From: Trebouxia sp. TZW2008
Taxonomy: Eukaryota > Chlorophyta > Trebouxiophyceae > Trebouxiales > Trebouxiaceae
DNA: 64,000 bases
Assembly (NCBI GenBank): GCA_002118135.1
Contig: BDIU01000133.1
Span: forward strand, 248,001 to 312,000
Reading direction: 5' to 3'
This document shows positions 12,601 through 24,800 of this stretch, piece after piece; position 1 is the stretch's first letter, and every line of letters starts with the position of its first letter. The notes below the pieces were generated by a model. It did not search any database, was not told the origin of the DNA, and saw only the letters and a list, made by a program, of their open reading frames with translations. Made by a program: the position numbers and the translations under genes.

Positions 12601-14834
12601 TATTTGTCAACATTTCCTGTCTGGGCACCTTTGGCATCCTGCAGACTCTTTCTCTGTTGTGCAGGGCTTATGGCAGTTTCACCACCGCCTGCACTTCCTT
12701 GACAGCCAGGCAGAAGAGGATCAGCAGCAAGCAGCAGCAGCAAATGCATCACATGAGACACACGCTGCAGCTATTCAGCCTGCCTTGCATTCAAAGCCCA
12801 CTATCAAGAGGAAAGCCAAGTCCGCACAGCCCATAGACAGCACAGCAGTCTCACAGCAGGATGCAGAGATCTTGCTTGCTGCTGGCAACCAGGCACGCAA
12901 TGCTGCTGCCGCTGAGGACAACAACGCTGAAGCACAGCCTTCAGCGTTTCTGCATGGTCACGACCACCACAGAGGGCAGCCATCAGCCTCTGTGCAAGGT
13001 CATTATGACAACAACCACCAAGCGCAGTCCTCAGCTTTATTGCCTAGAGGTGACTCCCCAGCAGATAGCAGAGCTGTCTTAAGTGGGCCGAAGCCTGTTG
13101 CAAGAGAGGCTTTTGGTAATCAGAGGGGATCACAGCCATGGACGGGCCAAAGGACACAGGCAAGTGCATCAATTGACAGGGCAGGTTCTCATGCAGCTAG
13201 TGGCAGCAGGCTTGGTCTGCACAGGCCCTTATTCCGCGACTCTGCCCAAGATGATGCAGCTTTGGACACTGGCAGAAATGCATCTCAGAGGGGAGCTGAT
13301 GGATTGACCCAATGGAGAACATCAGCGCCTATTCTGCAGCGTCATTCTGCTGACATGCCAAATGATAGGCACCAAGAGACAACACAGCTGTTGAAGCAGC
13401 AGTCCAGCACAAGCAGCATGCATGCTACTGCTGCTGTAAGACAGGCTGGAGAGCTGGAAGAAAGTGTTGCTCAGCATGCAGCATCAGCACAGCCTGCAAG
13501 CCATCACAGCAGTGGTCAGCAAGCTCAGGCCTTAAGTGATGCTCAGCAGAGTCTGGGTGTGAGTCGTGCGTCTGGTGAGCAGCTGCACACCTCAGCTGAC
13601 AGCTGGCGGTGGCCGCTGCAGAGCCCTGGACACCATCGGCGGCACCACAGGTCAAATGAGCAGGTAAATCGTCCTGTCCCATACTCATCGCGCGTATTGA
13701 TGTATGTATTGATGTATGTGCATTCATAAGTTCTGCTGTATGCTGGCCAGCTGATAGGCCTATGAGGGTGCAAGCGATTATGCATACCTTGTTATGTATG
13801 CCTTGCATATCAAGATGTTGCAGTGCCCGGTTGAAAATTATGCTGCATGCCATGTTTGCTTTGCTGTTCTTGCTAACTTGGTCAGCACAGCATTCAGTTT
13901 ACAGGTGTTGAACCCTTTCTGTCTTCATCCTGTCCTTGACATGCATGATCATGCCCAAGCTGTATATCCAGCCAGAAAGGGTGCTTCACCTGTCAGTTGC
14001 ATGCAGCGCTTAACAAGATGATCTGAGTACAGATGGCAATGCAACATTGACTCCAGTGCATGATACGATATGTGCTTGTGGGTACAGTTCGCCCACAAGC
14101 AGGCTTTGCTGTTGCAGGAAACCATGGGTCATGACAGGCAGTCTCTCAGAGCCACGTCACCACTCCAGCATGCTGCAGCGACAGGGCAAGACCGCAGTGC
14201 AGCAGCGATGCTTCCCAATGACACCATGCGCATGCAGTACCATGATCAGAGCTTATCGCACTCAGCAGCCCCCCCATTGGGCCTCTCGCAGCCCTTAGAC
14301 AGTGTTGCCAGTAGTGCGTCCGTGCTGTACAGCTTCAGCAGTCAGACACAGCAGCGTAATGAGGGCTCAACCTCGGCGCTGCCTTCAGCCCTGCCCTTAG
14401 CCCCTAGCAGTCATAGTCTGCCCCATCCAGTACAGAGTGCTCAGCCTAATGGCAACTCAGCCCTCGCTGCTGACTCAGCCAGAGTCCCTGCTGATGACTC
14501 AGCCACATTCTCTGCTGCTGACTCAGCCAGGCAGAAGAGGAAACGGAAGACTGAAGAAGACAGCAGCACAGCAGCTGGACGGTCCCAGCCAAATCCCTCT
14601 AAGCGCGTAAAGCCTACAGAGCCCTCTGACCACAGCATCATAGCTGATGCAGCAGCAGTATTGAGCACTATGGGGGCTGCAGCAGATGAGGATACAGAGA
14701 TGGACAGTGAGGAGTCTTGTGAAGAACATGAGGTGGCGGCTTTCTTGGTGGACATGCAGCAGAATTCTGCACAGCCCACTTCAAGGCAGGCGCTCAAAAG
14801 GCATAAGGGCAAGGCTCCCAAGAAGCAGCATTAG
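9692..14834 (+). CDS. Large low-complexity protein with GATA-like zinc finger
   Basis: Exons: 9692-9982, 11003-11324, 11845-11960, 12665-13663, ~14088-14834 (~820 residues); phases match (0, 1, 0, 0). Exons 2 and 3 join to give CSACFCTESVTWRHG...VLCNRHG. This resembles a GATA finger (CxxC, TxxWRxG, LCNxxG), but the loop is 22 residues and the last ligand would be His (CNRH), not Cys. Exon 2 also has a short poly-Gln run. The remainder is Ser/Gln/His/Ala-rich, probably disordered. The C-terminus has basic KRKRK and SKRVKP clusters (nuclear localisation-like) and an acidic stretch (DEDTEMDSEESCEE). A DNA-binding regulator is the likely role, but targets are unknown. The first ATG is the earliest supported; a further 5' exon cannot be excluded because GTGCAG precedes it. 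The last exon's acceptor may be 14088 or ~30 bp later. Confidence 0.65.
10650..10950 (+). repeat. Decayed copies of exon 2 start (EYDLPQKAKK)
   Basis: Near 10655, 10800 and 10895 are degenerate versions of the first ~35 bp of the exon at 11003 (TATGACCTCCCTCAAAAGGC). Each has a CAG/GAG acceptor-like lead-in, and all lie upstream of the functional acceptor. Confidence 0.8.
11693..11815 (+). repeat. Decayed copy of the GATA-like finger exon
   Basis: The segment GCAGAATCTGTC...TTGTGCAGCAGGCATGG repeats the exon at 11845 with many substitutions. It still reads YMLCSRHGMSDGRG in place of QVLCNRHGASDARG, but the WRHG motif is lost. It is preceded by a GTGCAG acceptor-like site, so use as an alternative exon is possible. 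Confidence 0.75.
12020..12112 (+). mobile_element. Dispersed short element, copy A
   Basis: About 90 bp with the core GTACCTAG-TGGGCCT--TGAGCCTGTCTAGCAC, shared with five other places in the window and ending near GAATGAGTAAATGAG. It lies inside an intron of the GATA-like gene. Confidence 0.7.
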
Positions 14835-15963
14835 CTCTGGCCTGATTTTGTTCCGATTACAGCCCGTGCATCAGCCAGCCATTTGCAGCTTGGCAGTACA
14901 GTGCACTAAATGGCAGCTGCCTGCAGCTTGATATGCCACATCACTACAGCGTACACAGATTACCATACAGCAGAGTACTGTAGCTAGTTGTATGTTCTGC
15001 AATAGGAACTGCTAGTACTTCAGAGTTGCCAGCCAACAGCTTTGGCTCTGCCTTCGTGATCGCAAGATAGAACGCCAACAGTTGCCTGCGCCTTGCCGCT
15101 ATGGTATGCAGCACACATGACGTGTCATTGTTGCAACATACTTGGGTTCCTTCCATGCGTCGCTGTGCATTAATCAACAGGTGTGCAGTGCTTGCATCGA
15201 TAGTCTGATGCATGACAACATTCAAAACAGCAATTTTTGCGAAACACGTTGTCTTGCCAATGTGTCTAGCGCACTGCAGTCATCTTCAAACCAATGTGCA
15301 CTTCTCAAGTCTTAGTCTTTCAGGGTGCAAAGTTCAAGGGCAGCATTGCCTGCGTCTTGACAACCGCCTTATCAATGTGTTGCGCGCATGCAGTCCAATT
15401 GTACTGCGCCATTTTATCCAACACCTAAGGAAGCTGAAGCCAGACCTCACCACGTGGAGATCCACGTGGGGATTGAATTACATGATGCTGAATAAGCTTC
15501 TTGCGCGGAGAGTCGCTGCCCACTTGCAGTCCCACTCGCGCAATCACCGGCTTCAACTTGACCGGAACCTGCGCTGGTTTTGTCGTTGTCGACAAAGACA
15601 CAAGAAGAACTGGGCAAGTCGGGTTATTTTCATTCCTAGAAGGGCTGAGTAGGCCTTGAACGTGACGTTCAACGCCGCCTGGCAGCAAGTGTGCTGCTTG
15701 TCGCTGCGAGACACGCGAGCAAATCAGCGGCACTAGGGCCGCAGAGCATATTGCTCGTGCCGGTATGCATTGCTTACATCTGAGCTGCGCGCAAGTGTAC
15801 CTGGCCCTGAGTGCAGTGTCAAACAACTATGTCAGACCTTACGTCAGTTGCAATGAGCTCTGCGGGTTTGTAGATCTCCAACATGGCGCGTCATCCTCAC
15901 ATAGCAGCAACTGCACCGTCAACGCAGTTGTTTTTGCAGGTGTTTTCACGTTTGACGGCAACG
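14835..15963. other. Intergenic, possible phosphatase promoter
   Basis: It lies between the GATA-like gene and the purple acid phosphatase. It contains two open frames longer than 120 codons on opposite strands (15212-15652 +, 15425-15826 -), with no recognisable domain or splice support. A perfect inverted repeat with two CACGTG cores lies at 15450-15469. Confidence 0.5.
15450..15469. promoter_or_regulatory. Pair of CACGTG G-boxes in a palindrome
   Basis: CCACGTGG-AGAT-CCACGTGG: two identical 8-bp palindromes 12 bp apart (start to start), about 500 bp upstream of the phosphatase ATG. CACGTG is the core bound by many bHLH and bZIP factors, including yeast Pho4. A regulatory role here is inference only. 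Confidence 0.35.
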
Positions 15964-18790
15964 ATGCAACGGCCTATAATGCTGTGGGCGACGTGTGCTT
16001 TGGCCTTACTGGCCTCTGCACATGCATATAGCCCTGCCGGCTGTAACATCACTCAATGCATGTCAGTGCAGAACAACGGAACGTGAGCTCCCAATCTTGA
16101 CTGTCCTTGACCTTCCTTTCTATGATGAGCATGGCGTCAGCATGTGTACAGCGCCACAGTCTGCATGGCTGCTTGCACTGGAGCCAGACTCGGCATGCAC
16201 TCCCCGCATTGCTGTCTATGACTGCTGCAAATGCAGACTGCGTGTCTGCAGCATCTGATGACTCAACATTTGATGCAGTCATCCTGCTACAGCCATAGAT
16301 CTTATGAAAATGGCTGCGTCAAAATATAACAGCTGCTTTTTGCAATTTTGTCAAGTCTGTTAACCAGCATCAAATACGGCAATACGCACATCCTTAAGTT
16401 TGCGTGTTCTACACTATGCGCATTTGCATGGTCTGAAGGATTGAACCAAGCTGCTTTGCATACTTTTCAACATTCTTCATACTTGATTCGCGATCCTGTC
16501 ATTGATGCGAGTGCAAGCGCAGCTATGAGTGTGTGCCCTTGCCTAACATTATCAGAAGAGCCTTTGCCAAACAGTGAACTGAGAGCAACAGCCAGCCCTT
16601 ATGGGTTGTGTTTCATGGTGTCGATGTGAGTTTTGTCAGTCTCACAGGTGCTATGCTCCATGTCTCATGAGCGAGGAAAGGAAAGCATAGATTAGACTTG
16701 AGAAGCTCTCATGGACACTATAGAAAACAACTCCCAGGGCTAGCTACTGCTCTCAGTGCTCTGTTTGGCAAAAACTTTCCTGGAAGTGCTCAGGCAAATG
16801 TGCTCACTCGTATTTGCAGTTGCAATGCCAGCGGCCTTGCCAGAGCAAGTACCAATCACGGGTGACTTGCCCTTTGCCACAGCTTTCATCACAAATAGCA
16901 TGATACCATCACTAGCAAATGCAGTATGGTGAGACGCTTTAGCAGTCATACCTCGGGCAGTAATCAGAACATGTTGGGTTGCAAGGACAACTGTTTTGCG
17001 CAGCCCACACATTGACATGTCACACTGCTTTAGGGCATAGGCACAGTTGGCTGCCACATGCAGTACATCAACATTGATTCTCAGCTGACGCTGTCAGTTT
17101 GACCCCCTGCTGGCTGCCTACAACAGGAAAATCAAGTTCTGATTCCCGATTCATGAAGTTCTGTTCTAGTGCTGATTGTGATATTTGAGGTGCATTTGTA
17201 CTTCTGCAGCGGCACAAGGGACCCTGCAGCACCAGAAGCTACCAATCAGTATGACCCCATCTTTGCCTCGCCTGTTGGTAACTTCACGCCATGGCAGATT
17301 CACATCAGCCCTGCAGGTGATTCAGCATCCCTTTGAATGATTCTCCTGACAAATAGCTAGCGTAATTTGTCATGACATGTCACATGCTGCCAAATGACAG
17401 CTTGTGTATTGCTGTACACTCTAAGCGCTAGGATTCACACCTCATGCTGAGCAACACACAAAGTGAATACTGCCTGAATCACAACCTCGCTACAGATGCA
17501 GATGATTTCAACACAGTGCAAACAGTGTTTGGTGATTCACGCCACGAGCTGTGCAAACTTGACATGTATGATAAACATCTACACATGCCTTGTGCTAAAC
17601 TTGCCTTCTTTTTCTGCACATTTAGATGATGCCAACCCAATTAGTGTGTTCTGTGGTCATATCATCATATGATCATATGTTGTCTATGAGTCAGCATCAC
17701 AATGTAGGTGATGTACTAGATTGAACTCAAATGCCTGATGTAAACTGTCCTTTTGGTAAATGCAGATGATGCCAACACAATGTTGTATGTGGTGTATGCC
17801 ACTGGACAATACATTGGAGCCAGCAATGAGAACGGTGGCCGTTGTGAGACTGTCACCTTCCAGCAATCATGTGAGTCTTTCTTTCACATTTTGCAGCCCA
17901 ATGCACATGCCATGTGTTGAACATGCGCTGCACCTTGCAACACATGCGAACAAATGTCTGACACTTTCAAATATATTGCAGACTGCGTGTGCAGCAACTC
18001 TCAGTAGTGTGCTTGTTTGACGTCAACAGCAGGGTTGCTGTATTGCATTTCTACATGTCTAGATTCCCATGCACAAATGTCAGATTACTGTGCAATGACT
18101 ACATATGCAAGCCAGCTTCAATACCATCAGCTCCAGACCATGCATGCAGCCGTTGTCACAACACAATGCAGTGTATGATATGTCCACACCACACTGCCTC
18201 TGCCAGCCTTGTACTAAGCACTTGTTCTGATGCAGCCAATGCTCATCCTAGCTGCATTTGTGCACATCATAGATTGATGTTTGTGCCCACATTCTCCTTG
18301 CTTGCAGCCAATGACACTTCCACATGCAATGGCGCGGCCCCCAACACGCCAAACAACCCCAACAACGTAAACACAGTGGTGGAGTGGTCAACCAGTCCCA
18401 GCCTTGCCAACTCCCTGACTGCTACGGGATACAGACAAGTGTACAGCCAGGTATTTACATTGCCGGCATCAAGCAGCTTGGACTTACAGTAGTTCACATA
18501 GTGTGCTGTAGCATGTGCTGCTGCTGCTGCTGCTGCTGCAGCCACTTGCTGTGGTCAGGAAAGACCAATTGTTGACCTGTTACCTTCTGCACCCTTTTCA
18601 ACCAAACATCAGTCACTCTGCACACGTGTAGGCAGATTGAAATGTACAAAGGTGCTGCTGCTGTTGCCGCTGCTGCCAGTTGTCACAGTACAGGAAAGCT
18701 CAATTGCTGCGTCTTCACCTTTTGTATGTTTGCCAGTCAAAAAGCACTGCTCATGTATTGACAGATTGTGTGTACATGGCAACAGCAGCA

Positions 18791-18822
<32 letters not shown>

Positions 18823-21800
18823 AGCACCTGTTGCTGACATGTTTTGTACTATGCAGCCTCAAGGAGAGACTGACCGTTTCATTTCCACTCTGATCAACAA
18901 CAATGTTGACCTGGACGGCAGTGCTAATGGCACAGTCACTGGCGGTGCCTCCTACTACTCACCTGTCATTCACACTACCACCATAGGGCCTCTGCAAGCT
19001 GGCGTCACTTACTACTACAGAGTGAGCACTCCAATTGTGTCGGCCATGAAACTGCCATTGTCAACACAGCCATCAAATTAGCGTCTAATGTCGAGCTTCT
19101 CTTACCCAAGCATGTGCATATAGAAGCAATGAGTATGCCCAGCATTGCTTTTGCACGCTACAGAGTGCTGGTGTGTGAGTGCTGCACGTTGTGCTCATTG
19201 AGGGAGCCCTGCACTGTTTGTCTGGTCCCAAACAGCTTGAGAAGGTCTGCTCTTGTAGGAAGCAGCAGCTCCACAGGACAAACTCTGTCAGCACTGCCAT
19301 GCTCAGGGAAATTGGCGTGACTGTTCTTTTGGTCATGCCAGAGAGGCTTCTCAGGCAGCCAATCAGATGCTATGAGTGCAGTCATAAACTCCACCCATGA
19401 GGCGCTCTGTGGCTTCAGACTGTCCGTTCTGCTGTGGCTGTACAGCGTTCTGTTCGATAATCACAGTTTGCTTTGTGATGCCAGGTTCGTGCCTATATCA
19501 AGGCAATTGTTAGTCAAAATTCTCTTTGCGATCTCAGGTTGGCGACTCAACCAAGGCAGCCAATGAGAGCGCTGTGAGTCCAGTCATGAACTTCACCCAT
19601 GTGGCGCCCTTCGGCAACTCCTCAGACTACCCCTTCCGCTATGGCTGCACAGCAGATTTGGGTCAGACAGTCTACAGTAATGGCACAGCATACGGCCTCA
19701 TGGTAAGCACTGTGCTGCAGTCATGCAATGGCATATTATGTGATGAGTGCTGCACTCTTGTTCATCACCCAAGGATTTGGTAAGCTTTGAGCAAAAGCTG
19801 TGTAGTACAGCAATGGAACAGCGCACCGTTTGGTGAGCATCGTGTTGCATGTCAGGCCCATCAAGATCTCTCTTGTACCTTTCCCTTTGTTCCTGGCAGC
19901 ACTAAAATGGTAGATTTTCATTGGCGCTTTGCCGATCTATCTTCAAATCATGATCTGCAATTGGCCATGCCTCCTGAAGAGGAATGTGTTCCACACTAAG
20001 GCATGTCTCGCAGTCTGCTTGTGATCGCAGTTGACTTCAACACTACTCAACTTGTTGCAGAATGTCAACTCCTTCGCCAGTCCTCTGTTTGGTCACTTGG
20101 TATTCTTGATGACTACAACAAGCTCGTCACAGGGCAAAACACAGATTTTGACGCGGATTTGCCTGTTGTCTCTGCAGAATGACGACGCGTCAGCGATCTT
20201 CTTGTTTGGCGACTTGGCATATGCTGATGACTACAATGGGCACAGCACAGGACAGAGGAATGGATACCAGCCCCGATGGGACACTTGGGGCCAAATGATG
20301 CAGCCCATCATTTCACACTTGCCCTTCGTAAGCCTCATGGGTGAGCCTTAATCCTCATAGCATCTGCATTCCAAAGCTGTTTCAATGTGCCAGATTTCAA
20401 CCCTGTCTTCCTTAGGGCTGGCATCTACGCTTTGTCTGGTTATCCGTAGCCGTAGAAATACAGCGTATATTGCGCCGTACATGAGGCCATTTTGGCTGTA
20501 TTTGACCCCTTCTACGCTTTGTATGAGTAGACAAAAGCGTACAATACGGCGTATTATACTGCGTATATGCGCATCTGATACTGGAAAATGTTGTATATGC
20601 CAGCCCTAGTCTTCCTGTCTTTCTGCACGTATGCCAATGTCAAACGCATTATTTTGGGACGCAAACTTGTGGCGGGTCAAGGAAGGCAACAGCTGCGCAT
20701 ATCAATCTGCTGAAATTGTACTCAAGTGCAGCATCAAAGTGGCATGTTCTTGGTGTGCAGGCAATCATGAGGAAGAAAGCGAGTTCCGGTACGGTGATGA
20801 CTATTTGGACAACTTTGACTGTGGGGACAACTGGGACGTGCCAGCACCCATTGGGGGTGATGGAACCCCCCAGTGTGCCATGTCTTACAGGTAATATTCC
20901 CTTTGTCTTTGCCTCTGCTTGTTGTTTGGGCCTTTGTAGAGTTTTGCTTTTCCATGTTGTTTGACCTTTCTGTTGAGGTGTCATGTTCTTGTCTAGTGCC
21001 ATAAACTTTTAGCAATATTGTCCTGCAGATGATCAGCCTGCAACTAGTCTGCAAACAGATGTAAACAGACTCAACTTGACTGCATTGCAGCGTGCTGTTT
21101 TCCCAACCTTGAGCAGCAATTATGCATCTGTTCTTGCCATCCCTGAGTACTGCTGTCTACTGTCCCTGACATGTGCAGTTGGTTTCCCGCATGTGTGAAG
21201 CATCCCATGACTTCCCTGGTTGATACTACTTCAAGATTTTACAGCTTGAAATATGGTGGTCTTTGTTTCTGCATGGAGCACATGCTGTGCTATTTCAGTG
21301 TACGACACGCTGTCTACGCATCAGTACCTTGTGTCCATGCACTGCACCAGGACCTGTGACTTGTCACCCTCAATGCCAGGATGCATTACCTGCTTGCTCA
21401 TTGCGTGCAGGGCAAGATACCCTTCACCTGACAATGGCAACTCCCCTCAGCACTATTCAGTCAATGTGGGACCTGCGCACTTTCTGATGCTCAACAGCTA
21501 TACCAGATGGCAGAACGGCAGTGCACAGCACCAGTTTGCAAACTGAAGCTATTTGTCTGACCTGCAGGGCAAGATACCCGTTACCTGATAACGGCAACTC
21601 CTTTCAGTACTACGTCAATGTGGGACCTGCGCACTTCCTCATGCTGAACAGCTCCACCAGATGGCAAAATGGCAGTGCACAGTTCCAGTTTGCAAACTGA
21701 AGCTGTTTGTCTGACCTGCAGGGCAAGATACGCGTCACCTGGCAACGGCAACTCCTCTCAGTGTTACTCAGTCAATATTGGGCCTGCGCAATTTCTGGTG

Positions 21801-24800
21801 CTCAACAGCTATATCAGATGGCAGAACAGCAGTGCACAGTGACAGTTTGTCAAACCAACCCATGCATGTTGCGTGCAGGGCAAGATATCCTTCACCCGAC
21901 AACGGCAACTCATCTCAGTACTACTCAGTAAATGTGGGACCTGCGCACTTCCTCATGCTCAACAGCTACATCAGATGGCAGAACGGCAGTGCACAGTACC
22001 AGTTTGTGCAAGAGGACCTGGCCGCTTATGCTGCTGCCAACCCGAGACTTGCTGACGGCACCACCACAGGCCTCACACCGTGAGTCTTTTTCACTTGCTT
22101 TTGTGCTCTGTTGACAATGCTCTGAGTTGCAAGAGGACCTGGCTGTATTATGCTGCTGCTCATGCTAGACTTGCTGACGGAACCACCAGTAAGTCTTATT
22201 CCTGTGACTTTGTTCTCTGTTTTCACCGGCATGAAATGCTGATCAATGCAATGTGTGCATGTCAGTCTGAACATGCCATGCAAGCAGCCTTTGCTTCAGG
22301 CAATAACATGTTGAGTGGTAATCCTTGTTGTTGTTAATATCATTAGCACCATTTAGTATCATACCAATGCTCAACATCCACAATGTGCACATGGTCTCAT
22401 TGGGTTGTCATCCCCTGATGCACAGCTTTTGCACAGACATCTGTTTTTCCCCCCACTTCTTTCATTACAAGCGTGGGCTAGGCAGGCTCAGCAGGACCAC
22501 CTAGGTACTTACAGCAGCAATCAACTGTCTCCGACCAGTTCGATTATGTGCTGACCTAAATCAATTATGTTGGACTTGAAGGGCGGAGAGGCCCTTGTAC
22601 ACAGTTGATGATGATGATACTGTTGATGATACAGCTGATGATACTGCAGCAATGATGACAGCAAGACCAGGTTGTGCCAGCATTGTGTCAAGCTTCCAAT
22701 GCCTTATCTGATTGTGAATGCTTTTCTGATTTCTGTGTCGTGTGATGATGCTGCAAGCGGGTGATTGTTGGGGTGCATGGGCCAAAGTTTTCATACTCTT
22801 ACTCATACTCACTCAACTCAGTGCAGATTTTGCTACTGTCCTTTTCAACTGCGCTTTTGTGTGCTACAGGTGGTTGATTGTTGGTGTGCATGAGCCAAAG
22901 TACTCAAGCACTCCACTCAACACAGGGTCTGCCTTTGGTCCATTCAAACATTCCTATTTGCGCTACAGGTGGTTGATTGTTGGTGTGCATGAACCAAAGT
23001 ACTCAAGCACTCAACCCAGCGCAGAGTTTGCAACTGGTGCTCACCTGTCCTCATCGATCGAAAATGAGCTTGGAAAAGCCATTTTGCCTAACAGCCCAAG
23101 GACCGGCTATCTTGGTTACCAGATGATCACGACGTTGGAGCCGCTTTTCTACCAATATGGGGTGGACTTGGTGCTGACAGGCCATGAACACAACTATGAG
23201 AGGAGCTACCCTGTATATTTGGACAAGGTGCGCTTGACGTCTCTGGGTGCATGGGGTTGCATGTCAGATCTGGCATGCAATGTGAACTTTGCAACTTGCC
23301 TGAGCAGTTTGGTAACCTGCCTTTGATGAAAGCACGGTTCTGGTGTACTTGCCTGCTGTCTCAGGCAGCAGGGCAAGCTTTTTTGCCTGCTGTCACAGAT
23401 AGCAGGGCAAGCTGTTTTGCCTGCTGTTACAGATAGCACGCCAGCTGTTTTGCCTGCTGTTGCAGATAGCAGGGCCAGCTGTTTTGCCTGCAGTCATTCA
23501 GGATGCTTGTGCTGGTCAATCTTGTAATATGCAATGTTAATACTTGCAGTGTCAAGTGATTCATATGGGCAGTTGCGGATGTTGTCAACATTGCACCCAC
23601 AGAAAGATTGTGCCCATGTTAATGCTGGAGTCTATTTGTGATGCAGCCTGACAACTGCGGCCCAACCTACATTGTGATTGGTGACGGAGGCAATGAGGAG
23701 GGAGTGGAGGATGACTTTACAAACCCCCAGGCGGCTTGGTCTGCATTCCGTGACTTGGCGTTTGGTCAAGCCTCGTTTGTGATCACAAATTCAACCACAG
23801 CAGAATGGGCTTGGATGGCTGATGATGGTACCCCTATTGACGCAGTAAGCCTCTCAATCTTGCGTAACTGCTTTTGTAGACGCTTGCATCAATGCTTGCG
23901 CTCACACTTTGCTCAAGTTTCATTTGTGATCAAACATTCAACCACCGCTAACTGGGCTGGGATGGCCAATGATGGGGCCTCTATTGATGCAGAAAGCCTC
24001 TCCTTACATTGATGCTGCATTGTTTTGCAAAAAGGAAGGACAAAGCTTGTTGTAATGTAGCAACAGCTCCCGGCGAAACGCCAGCACCTCCATACTTTGC
24101 TTGAATGCTGTCCCACGACAGGCAGCAGTGGCTCATCAAGTCTGCTGATGTTGCAGGTCAATTTCACTAGACTGTATCTGTGTGCCAATCACCTAACGCC
24201 ACCTTATATGGGCCCAGCAGCTAGTGCCGCAGAAGCCTATAGTGTGGCACAACACCTCTACCCTTTGCATGGATGTATTCACATTGCAAGCAGCAGTGGC
24301 TCAGCAAGTCTGCTAATGTTGCAGGTCAACATCACCAGGCCCTATCTATGCGCCAATCATCTGGCGCCGCCTTACATGGGACAAGCAGCCAGTGCTGCAG
24401 CAGCTCCTAGCGAGGCTCCAGCCCCTCAGTCATCTGCAGGCGCTGCTGGCGAAGGCTACGGAGCAGGTGAGGCACAGACGACATTCGATCTCTTGACTGG
24501 TACTTACACAGGCTATTGTCACGCCTAATGGCGCAGACTGTTCTACTACAGTCATCTGCATATGCTGCTGGTGAAGGCTCTCGAGCAGGTAAGGCACACT
24601 ATGTCCTGAAGCGAGTAGAACAGGCCCCTTCTCCAACCGCAGATCTGTAGGAAAGCCTCATGCAAAACTTGGATCTGTCCCACTGCTGCTTAGAGGCATA
24701 GGTTGTTTCTGTCTTCTTGGTTTGCCTGTTTCAAAGCAGATTTTGCAGGGAACATTGCATCAAACTGTCACACCAAACTGCTGCTGCTCACTGCTTGACA

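Noticed and set aside
13425..13853. 142-codon minus frame
   Set aside because: Antisense to the long Gln/Ser-rich exon of the GATA-like gene, a common artefact of CAG-rich coding sequence.
15212..15826. Open frames of 146 and 133 codons on opposite strands
   Set aside because: They overlap each other, lack motifs and contain the G-box palindrome; treated as intergenic.
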